6,093 nt of DNA from an uncultured Saprospiraceae bacterium (GTDB lineage Bacteria; Bacteroidota; Bacteroidia; Chitinophagales; Saprospiraceae). The translations under genes were made by a program, and so were the position numbers. Below, in pieces: positions 1-5,689 of the stretch (position 1 is its first letter; every line of letters begins with the position of its first letter). The notes under the pieces are model-generated. The model saw only the letters and a program-made list of their open reading frames with translations, ran no database searches and was not told the origin of the DNA. The stretch is from NCBI GenBank assembly GCA_938039305.1, contig CALHUZ010000005.1, positions 1 to 6,093 on the forward strand, read 5' to 3'.

Positions 1-297
1 GAGAGTTTTCATACGATAGCCAAAGAGCATTCTGAAATACTTGTATCTCTTAGTAGTACAAATATGGGAGCATATGAATTCTATCAAGTTATAAAAAATG
101 AGCAAATCACATATGCTACTGACATACGAGTTGGTCAGTCGATTGATGATGTTATTAAAGAACTGGGACAACCTAACACAACATATGGTAGTCAAGGAAG
201 ATCTTTGTTGATTTATAATAATGAATCCTTGATCATTGTATTAGATGATTCAGAAAAAATTATCGAGTGGTGCCTTTTTAAATCTAATCAATCATGA
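1..297 (+). CDS. 3' part of a small protein with a BamE/SmpA-like motif (5' end outside window)
   Basis: The reading frame is open from the first base of the window to TGA at 295-297, giving 98 visible residues, so the true start is probably upstream. The first in-frame ATG is at 64, but nothing upstream of it looks like a start signal, and the 21 codons before it read as ordinary protein. The C-terminal half carries a 'VGQSIDDVIKELGQP' segment followed by a 'LLIYNNESLIIVLDDSEKII' strand pair. This resembles the G-x-s-x-x-x-V-x-x-x-x-G-x-P signature and beta hairpin of the small BamE/SmpA-like fold. Members of that fold are often lipoproteins or small periplasmic proteins, but the N-terminus that would show export is not visible. 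The stop overlaps the start of the CHASE2 gene (ATGA at 294-297), so the two are probably translationally coupled. Function is unknown, and the fold assignment is a motif-level guess. Confidence 0.75.
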   Translation, partial: ESFHTIAKEHSEILVSLSSTNMGAYEFYQVIKNEQITYATDIRVGQSIDDVIKELGQPNTTYGSQGRSLLIYNNESLIIVLDDSEKIIEWCLFKSNQS

Positions 298-1553
298 TTA
301 AAAAAGCACTCATATCAAGATGGTTATCGCTTTCTGAGAACGGGAGATATCTGACTCATGTAGTTTCGATTACTGGACTGATATACCTATTCATGTTTCT
401 GGGTTCGTCATTCCAATTTAGCATCAAGGCTCTTAATCCGCTCTCGAGAAGTTTAGTGGACTATGAGATCACAGATATTGTATTTTCTAAATTTAGAGAT
501 AATACTACTGTTCACTTCGATGATAACATCATCATCGTAAATACAGGAAAGCCAGATCGAAAAAGCATCTCCGATGCTTTACGAAAAGTAAGTTCTTTTG
601 AGCCTACAGCCATCGGTGTTGATGTTCTATTTAGTGAGCAAAAGGACACAGCTATCGATGCGACATTAAAACAGACTATAGAAGAAACAAAAAATCTAGT
701 GATGGCGACAACACTGGGTATGTATGATGCTGACCAAGGATCATTCTTAGGTACCGATGATTGTCTACCCTATTTTTGTGAAGATGCCGCTACAGGATAT
801 ATCAACTTCGTAGCAAAAGACGGCTACACTATAAGATTGTTCAGTCCAATAGAAAATGTCAAAGATGAAGCTTCTTATTCTTTTGCAACAGAGCTAGTTA
901 AAATAGCAGATCCTGGTGCCTTCAACAAGTTACTTCGAAGAGGAAATGAGATAGAAAGGATCAACTACAAAGGCCATCTGGATACTTATGTTCACTATGA
1001 TATAGATCAGTTACTTGATTCTAAAATAGATCTAACTGACATATTTAAAGATAAGATCGTCTTGTTCGGTTATACGGGTGGAGATGAATGGGAGCAATCT
1101 ACAAGAGACAAGTTTTATACTCCACTAAATGAAAAGATTGCGGCTAAGTCATTGCCGGACATGTATGGCCTACTTATCCATGCTAATACCATATCGATGA
1201 TCTTAGATGGCAACTATCTCGCAGAAGTCCCTAAGTGGATATCGCGACTCATAGAGTTCATCATTATCTTTTTAAGTGTTGCATTGATACGGATGGATTT
1301 CATAGTGATTAAAGAGACATACTGGATACTGATCAGAGTAGTACAGATAGTAGTCTTTCTATTTTTATTTTATTTGGTAGCTGGAATATTCTATTATTTC
1401 AATGCCCGCTTGAGCCTAACGCTCGGTATCATAGGTGTCCTGATGACATGGGACATAGTTGATTTTTATGAAAACTTAGCACTCCCGAGGATCACATCCT
1501 ATTTCAAAAATGATGTCGAGGTATTTAAAAAACAACAAATAGCTGCAACATGA
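294..1553 (+). CDS. Membrane CHASE2-domain sensor without output domain
   Basis: This 419-residue protein has the CHASE2 layout: a first membrane segment (about 21-44), an extracytoplasmic CHASE2 domain (about 50-305), then three membrane segments (about 315-333, 343-367, 372-390). Typical CHASE2 features are the 'DNIIIVNTG' strand (77-85), 'AIGVDVLFSE' (106-115), and 'FKDKIVLFGYTGG' (251-263) followed by 'FYTPL' and 'GLLIHANTISMIL' (292-304). CHASE2 is a sensory domain normally fused to cyclase, histidine kinase or Ser/Thr kinase modules. Here the chain ends only about 29 residues after the last membrane segment, with no such module. The ligand is unknown. A cysteine pair in the sensor (C157, C162) could form a disulfide. 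The start is fixed by the ATGA overlap with the preceding gene, and a second ATGA overlap joins it to the following gene, implying one operon with coupled translation. The domain call is strong; the signalling role is inferred from the family. Confidence 0.9.
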   Translation: MIKKALISRWLSLSENGRYLTHVVSITGLIYLFMFLGSSFQFSIKALNPLSRSLVDYEITDIVFSKFRDNTTVHFDDNIIIVNTGKPDRKSISDALRKVSSFEPTAIGVDVLFSEQKDTAIDATLKQTIEETKNLVMATTLGMYDADQGSFLGTDDCLPYFCEDAATGYINFVAKDGYTIRLFSPIENVKDEASYSFATELVKIADPGAFNKLLRRGNEIERINYKGHLDTYVHYDIDQLLDSKIDLTDIFKDKIVLFGYTGGDEWEQSTRDKFYTPLNEKIAAKSLPDMYGLLIHANTISMILDGNYLAEVPKWISRLIEFIIIFLSVALIRMDFIVIKETYWILIRVVQIVVFLFLFYLVAGIFYYFNARLSLTLGIIGVLMTWDIVDFYENLALPRITSYFKNDVEVFKKQQIAAT

Positions 1554-2503
1554 ATTATAAACTGTTATCACTCATTATAGTCTTTTTTACTGTCAGTCTT
1601 CAGAAAGAGGCGTTTGGTCAATCTGAGGATCAAAAACTGATAATACTCAGCACAACAGGGACAGTACTCTATGCTGCAGACGATACGAATGAGCTCCAGT
1701 TACTTCCGGGCATGAATATCAATAATACTGGTAGTATCTTTCTTGACGAAGACGCTCGTGTGAGGTTAATTGTAAAAAAGAAATCAGTCCTTCTAACTGG
1801 CCCTGGGAGATATGCTGTGCCTGATATTTACAAAAGCAACACAGAAGCATCCATGAGTTTTTCGGCTCGCTTCTGGAATTTTGTGACAGATGGAATGGGC
1901 AATACAGAAAATAAAAAAGACCTCGTCAAGTACCACAGAGAATATATGAAAGTACATGGCGGAGTGAAGGGGTACGCATCAATGGATTCGAGTATCTTAC
2001 TGACTTCACCATTGTCAGGATATCTTACTGCTTCAGATGTAACATTCGAATGGTCTTCTGAAAAATCAAGATCTTTTAGAATCAACCTCATGGATGCAAG
2101 CCGAACTGTCATCCATACTGCTACCACTTTAAATAAAGAGACAGATATAGAGTTGGGCGAGTTAGATCTACAAGTCGGATCAGAATACTTCTGGCAAATC
2201 ACTGATGCCTCAGATGAGGCGATCAAATCAGAATCATCTTTTATCTTTCAGGGAGATGTAGATGCAGAAAGAGCAATATCAGAAAAACTCTTTTATCTGC
2301 AAGACTACATGGAATCTAATGAGATTGAAAAAAAATGGATGACAGCGGTGATCTTAGAGATGGAAGATTATAATCATAGTGCAGACCAAATCTATAAAGG
2401 ACTAATAAAGAACGAACCAGACAATCTATTTTATCAGAAGAACTATGCTTTATTTCTTGCGAGGCAAAATAGAATCCACAAAGCGAATGCATTATTAAAT
2501 TAA
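1550..2503 (+). CDS. Exported FecR-like / Ig-like / TPR-like protein
   Basis: The 317-residue product begins with a Sec-type signal peptide (hydrophobic core about 4-17, likely cleavage after AFG or AFGQ near 23-24). Residues about 29-95 resemble a FecR-like domain: 'TTGTVLYA', then 'LLPGMNINNTGSIF', 'DARVRLIV' and 'LLTGPGRYAVPD', the usual order of beta strands. A linker with a short helical part (about 100-145) leads to an Ig/Fn3-like beta sandwich (about 148-235) with 'TSPLSGYL', 'VTFEW' and 'LQVGSEYFWQITD'. The C-terminus (about 238-317) is helical, and 263-296 resembles one TPR unit ('ADQIYKGLIKNEPDN'). There is no lipobox and no membrane anchor, so it is probably periplasmic or secreted. 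It starts inside the CHASE2 stop codon (ATGA, 1550-1553), suggesting that the two products are made together and may interact outside the membrane. The domain names rest on pattern recognition. It is not a TonB-system FecR regulator, since it lacks the cytoplasmic N-terminus and the membrane segment. Confidence 0.85.
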   Translation: MNYKLLSLIIVFFTVSLQKEAFGQSEDQKLIILSTTGTVLYAADDTNELQLLPGMNINNTGSIFLDEDARVRLIVKKKSVLLTGPGRYAVPDIYKSNTEASMSFSARFWNFVTDGMGNTENKKDLVKYHREYMKVHGGVKGYASMDSSILLTSPLSGYLTASDVTFEWSSEKSRSFRINLMDASRTVIHTATTLNKETDIELGELDLQVGSEYFWQITDASDEAIKSESSFIFQGDVDAERAISEKLFYLQDYMESNEIEKKWMTAVILEMEDYNHSADQIYKGLIKNEPDNLFYQKNYALFLARQNRIHKANALLN

Positions 2504-2504
2504 C

Positions 2505-2512
2505 TAACTTTA
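2505..2512 (+). promoter_or_regulatory. Weak candidate -7 box before the short Ig-like gene
   Basis: TAACTTTA matches 7 of 8 positions of the Bacteroidota -7 box TAnnTTTG. It lies 35 bases before the ATG at 2548, a spacing similar to that of the better match before the gene at 5690. No convincing TTTG box lies 19-21 bases upstream, so the gene may simply be read through from the operon. Confidence 0.22.
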
Positions 2513-2547
2513 TAAAATCACTCAATTACTTAATCAAATCCGTTAAA

Positions 2548-3171
2548 ATGAAATTCTTTAAACTACTACTACTGACTATTGTGTTGACATTAATGGGCGC
2601 TGAGATGATAGCTCAGCCTTTACTTCCCCCTTGTCCAAGACACCCTTCTTGTGACAATGGAGGCGGTTCAAATGCTGATCCTATCATCTGTCATTGGCCT
2701 CCCAGTGGGAACATGTCAAATAAGTCTTCGATATTCAGATGGGAACCAATGACTGGAGCTACCAGCTATACTGTGATCATTATGGATGAAGACGGAGAAG
2801 AACTTCACTCGATGACAACTCCTAATACTGCTGTAATATTAAACCTTCCTAATCTTTCCTTGAAGGTTGGAGATACCTATATAGTGCAAGTGGAATCTGA
2901 CAATAATAAAACCTCTAACAATCATGAGTTCACATTAAAAACGGAACTCGATTATACTCAGGCACTTGTGGATCTGGAAAGTGATGCTCAATATCAAGCT
3001 AAAAGTGGTGTGGATAAGGCTATTCGAAAATCTGATTTTCTTAATTCTCGCAGTTGGAATCTTGCTGCTGTTCAAGCCCACAACATTGAAGTGGACAATA
3101 TAGCTGACATGACAAGGTTGTCCGAACACTTCCAACAATTGACATTTAAGTTGTTCGATTTTACTCCTTAG
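2548..3171 (+). CDS. Exported short Ig-like protein, partial paralogue of preceding gene product
   Basis: This 207-residue protein has a clear signal peptide (core about 5-18, likely cleavage after MIA at 22). A short Pro/Cys/Gly-rich linker follows (24-43, with C29 and C35), then an Ig/Fn3-like domain (about 45-130). That domain lines up with the one in the preceding protein: 'PPSGNMSNKSSIFRW' against 'PLSGYLTASDVTFEW', a shared 'MD' turn, and 'LSLKVGDTYIVQV' against 'LDLQVGSEYFWQI'. The C-terminal part (about 135-207) is predicted helical and may be a degenerate TPR-like tail. The FecR-like domain is absent. There is no lipobox at C29. It starts 44 bases after the previous stop, in an A/T-rich leader without Shine-Dalgarno, and it ends 13 bases before a strong hairpin, so it is the last gene of this strand's unit. 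The likely role is an extracytoplasmic binding or assembly partner of the CHASE2/FecR-like pair. This is inferred from position and domain sharing only, and the specific function is unknown. Confidence 0.85.
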   Translation: MKFFKLLLLTIVLTLMGAEMIAQPLLPPCPRHPSCDNGGGSNADPIICHWPPSGNMSNKSSIFRWEPMTGATSYTVIIMDEDGEELHSMTTPNTAVILNLPNLSLKVGDTYIVQVESDNNKTSNNHEFTLKTELDYTQALVDLESDAQYQAKSGVDKAIRKSDFLNSRSWNLAAVQAHNIEVDNIADMTRLSEHFQQLTFKLFDFTP

Positions 3172-3175
3172 GATC

Positions 3176-3215
3176 AAAAAAATAAAAGGACGGTGCTTGA
3201 CGAGCACTGTCCTTT
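3176..3215. terminator. Bidirectional rho-independent terminator between convergent genes
   Basis: An inverted repeat pairs 3185-3197 (AAAGGACGGTGCT) with 3203-3215 (AGCACTGTCCTTT) around a 5-base loop, making a 13-pair stem. The single non-Watson-Crick position (3192/3208) is a G-U wobble in plus-strand RNA but an A-C mismatch in minus-strand RNA. The long U tract belongs to the minus strand: T, A, then seven T, the complement of 3184-3176. On the plus strand only three U end the stem. It lies 13 bases after the plus-strand stop at 3171 and 4 bases after the minus-strand stop codon, so it should end both transcripts. Confidence 0.88.
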
Positions 3216-3219
3216 AACA

Positions 3220-5517
3220 CTAATCTAATTTATTGCTCAGTATCCAATTGTTAAAGACTGATGAAGATCTTACAGAACCGAATAATTCATCATCAACCAG
3301 ACTTTTTAAATCTTGAAATTCCTGATCTCGTAATCGAGTCAAGTAAGCTATTATTTTCTGGCTATCCCCTTCACGTCCAGATATCTTCGCAAGATAGACA
3401 AGTGAATTGACATGATTCTCATCAGCTTCTGTCACAATTGTTTCAAAATAATGATAAGCTTTTTTCAAACTATCTTGAGCATAATAAATCACTCCAAGGT
3501 TATAAAGTGAGTTAGTGATCAGAGGATCATTTTCTAAAACTCTTTTATACAAATCAATAGCTTCTTGATACTCTTCTTTACGCTGATGCATCCATGCTAG
3601 GTTATTTAAAGCCTGAGGAGATTTAGGATCTATGTGCAAGGCTTTCTCCCAATGATATTGAGCAAGACTATCTACATCTCCATAATAGGAAGATCCGAGC
3701 ATCATATGTGCGCTAAAGTTTTCAATTGTCGCATTAGACAACTCAGCATATTTGCGTGCTAATTTAAAATCGCTATGATCATATGCAAGAAGACTCATCC
3801 GCAGATATATATAAAAGTTGTCTCCAAATTCAGCAATATAGTCTAAAAGAACGTTCATAGATTCCTCCTCTTGCCCTTTCAAATTATATATTAGGGATAA
3901 GACACTATAGGCTTTGCTATAATGTGGTTGTTTTTTCATCGCCAAAAGAATAAGCTCTTCCGCCTTGTCATAATCTTCTAATTGCAAATAAACGTTAGCA
4001 CTATTGCTATATGGTATAGCCCATCGAGGGGCTATTTTAATGGCTTCGCTATACAACTGAAGAGCTTCTTCATAATCACCCAAGTCCGCATTGATGATAC
4101 CTAACTCAGTCAGTACAAACGCTGATTGGCTATCATAAATCATGGATTGCTCTAATGACTTTCGAGCCTCTTCATAAAGCTCTTTGTTCAAGAAGGCACT
4201 TAACCTTTTATCAAGTGCATCGAAATAAAGACTTTTAGCCTTAAGCTGTCCAAACAAATAATGCTGGGGTTCAAGCAAGCCAGCTGCTACCTCCAGGTAA
4301 TTAGAAAATAGTTTATATCTACTTTTTGCCGAAACTTCGCGTCTTTCTACTTCTTCATTATCAGAATTGAGGTATGCATTGATAGCTGCTTGTGCATCAT
4401 CTATCAGAGCTGCTACTAATTGGCCTTTGTAATTGTTCTTCTGTACTTCTGGAATAGGTTCCGGCAGAATTTTCTCATAGTAATCCAGAGCTGATTGTCC
4501 TGAATCTTCTAATTCTTCTCCATCAGCTGCTAGCAAATAACCAGTGCTTAGTGCATCTTGGAAAGCACTCATCAGCCGCCCGATCTTAGAATCCCCAGCA
4601 TTTACTTCTCTTGTCAATATTGACGTCACCACTGTCTGATTATTGTCACTCGATCCTGACTTTTCAAGTACCAATTGTGCCAACTTCGATTCATCGACAT
4701 ATGCCATCACCTTATTCTTACTCCCCACAAGCATAGGTGACTGCTCACTGGGTGCTACATCTTCTTCTACTGTGTCTTCTAAGTAGCGTTGTAACTCACG
4801 TAGGGTGACTTGTAGATCGTTATTACTATCTGCAAGACCTGTGAGGCCATCTATTAAGTGATAAGAGAATACTCCTCGTCCACCACCCCATCTCACTCCT
4901 TCGAGTGCGAGTTCATTTGGTTGGCAGCTTAAAATCTTGGTTTCGTTAGCGAATTGAGCAGCAAGCGATAATGAAGTCGACTGTACGCCATCGCCAAGAC
5001 TACTGGCGACATTGCCAGATCTACAGGCATCTGTGATGATGATGAGTTCTGCTCCGATGTCTACAGAGATCTTCTTCGCTATGTTCTGAAGATCTGTGAT
5101 CCTCAGCGAACTCATCTCATAGAGTCCTGCAGGTGTATCATGAAGTAGTAAATGTCCCAGATCAGAGGCAGCAGTAGATGAAACATCTCCATGTCCCGAA
5201 AAATAGATGAAGATCTTGTCTTTGATGCTGCAAGTCTCCAAGAGTCTGTTTAACGCATTGTGCACTTTGCCCCCGGTAGCCTCCTCATTGATCAACAAGG
5301 AGATGTTGTCTGGATCGACTTTCCCCGCGTAGACAGTTCTAAGGTATTTGGCGAAAGCCTCTGCATCCTTATGTGCAAACTGAAGGTCGGGTATATCGTC
5401 ATCTTGATAGTCAGATATGCCGATGATCACAGCATGAGTAGTGCCTTGTGCTCCAAACTGTGCGTGGAGAACTGTGGCAAGACAGAACATTATGCTGGCT
5501 AAAAGTTGTATTCTCAT
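3220..5517 (-). CDS. Exported caspase-fold (C14-like) protease with TPR tail
   Basis: The chosen ATG at 5515-5517 gives 765 residues that open directly with a signal peptide ('MRIQLLASIMFCLATVLHAQ', cleavage near 19). In-frame starts at 5565 (ATG) and 5577 (TTG) would add 16 or 20 residues before it, and a candidate promoter overlaps them. The peptidase C14/metacaspase-like domain spans about 25-275. It has 'FAHKDAEAFAKYL' (47-59), the catalytic His109 in 'IYFSGHGD' and the catalytic Cys165 in 'ITDACRSG'. The later 'RGVFSYHLIDGLTGLAD' segment (214-230) is also typical. D51 and D163 occupy the positions that line the S1 pocket in metacaspases, suggesting cleavage after Arg or Lys (inference). 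A helical region (about 310-440) leads to roughly six or seven TPR units between 430 and 700, clearest at 465-533 and 602-702. The TPRs probably bind protein partners. The product should act in the periplasm or outside the cell. It is transcribed alone, convergent with the CHASE2 unit. Substrate and biological role are unknown. Confidence 0.92.
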   Translation of the reverse strand: MRIQLLASIMFCLATVLHAQFGAQGTTHAVIIGISDYQDDDIPDLQFAHKDAEAFAKYLRTVYAGKVDPDNISLLINEEATGGKVHNALNRLLETCSIKDKIFIYFSGHGDVSSTAASDLGHLLLHDTPAGLYEMSSLRITDLQNIAKKISVDIGAELIIITDACRSGNVASSLGDGVQSTSLSLAAQFANETKILSCQPNELALEGVRWGGGRGVFSYHLIDGLTGLADSNNDLQVTLRELQRYLEDTVEEDVAPSEQSPMLVGSKNKVMAYVDESKLAQLVLEKSGSSDNNQTVVTSILTREVNAGDSKIGRLMSAFQDALSTGYLLAADGEELEDSGQSALDYYEKILPEPIPEVQKNNYKGQLVAALIDDAQAAINAYLNSDNEEVERREVSAKSRYKLFSNYLEVAAGLLEPQHYLFGQLKAKSLYFDALDKRLSAFLNKELYEEARKSLEQSMIYDSQSAFVLTELGIINADLGDYEEALQLYSEAIKIAPRWAIPYSNSANVYLQLEDYDKAEELILLAMKKQPHYSKAYSVLSLIYNLKGQEEESMNVLLDYIAEFGDNFYIYLRMSLLAYDHSDFKLARKYAELSNATIENFSAHMMLGSSYYGDVDSLAQYHWEKALHIDPKSPQALNNLAWMHQRKEEYQEAIDLYKRVLENDPLITNSLYNLGVIYYAQDSLKKAYHYFETIVTEADENHVNSLVYLAKISGREGDSQKIIAYLTRLRDQEFQDLKSLVDDELFGSVRSSSVFNNWILSNKLD

Positions 5518-5546
5518 TGATGCGAATGATATACTTTGGATCACCG

Positions 5547-5578
5547 CTAAGTTATAGCTTAACATGGGTACTAACAAC
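5547..5578 (-). promoter_or_regulatory. Candidate Bacteroidota promoter for the caspase-TPR gene
   Basis: Read on the minus strand, GTTG (5578-5575), a 20-base spacer and TAACTTAG (5554-5547) resemble the Bacteroidota -33/-7 pair TTTG-N19-20-TAnnTTTG, with one mismatch in each box. The -7 box ends 29 bases before the ATG at 5517. A transcript starting here would exclude the TTG at 5577 and the ATG at 5565 as starts, which supports the chosen start. Confidence 0.4.
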
Positions 5579-5621
5579 AGGTGAGATCATACAACTCATT
5601 TTTGGCGCTGAAGAAGCTAAG

Positions 5622-5653
5622 TTTCCTTGACTTGGAATATTGTTATAAATTTG
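5622..5653 (+). promoter_or_regulatory. Candidate Bacteroidota promoter for the gene at 5690
   Basis: TAAATTTG at 5646-5653 is an exact match to the Bacteroidota -7 box TAnnTTTG. TTTC at 5622-5625 lies 20 bases upstream and matches three of four bases of the -33 box TTTG. The -7 box ends 36 bases before the ATG at 5690, giving a short leader of about 30 bases. Confidence 0.5.
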
Positions 5654-5689
5654 AGTAGATCACAATCTATCACCAAAATACTCACTGTT

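Noticed and set aside
64..297. ATG at 64 as the start of the first gene
   Set aside because: The frame is open back to base 1 with protein-like codons and no start signal precedes the ATG, so the gene is treated as cut by the window edge.
1464..1553. Hidden kinase or cyclase module after the CHASE2 membrane segments
   Set aside because: Only about 29 residues follow the last membrane segment, and the next frame starts with a signal peptide, so no effector was lost by a visible frameshift.
1828..2525. Open frames on the minus strand at 1828-2226 and 2316-2525
   Set aside because: They lie antisense to the FecR-like/Ig-like gene (the second only runs 22 bases past its stop), with no signal peptide, domain or start signal. 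The plus-strand frame has clear domains.
2632..2634. Cys29 of the short Ig-like protein as a lipobox cysteine
   Set aside because: The preceding residues (LPP) do not fit a lipobox, and a normal cleavage site after MIA lies upstream.
2935..3207. Open frame on the minus strand at 2935-3207
   Set aside because: It starts inside the terminator hairpin and runs antisense to the short Ig-like gene, so it is a chance frame.
5260..5630. Plus-strand open frames at 5260-5502 and 5448-5630
   Set aside because: They are mostly antisense to the signal peptide and caspase domain, with no recognisable features.
5627..5649. Sigma-70-like pair TTGACT (5627-5632) and TATAAA (5644-5649)
   Set aside because: The spacer is only 11 bases, too short for a sigma-70 promoter. 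The overlapping TAAATTTG box fits the Bacteroidota pattern better.
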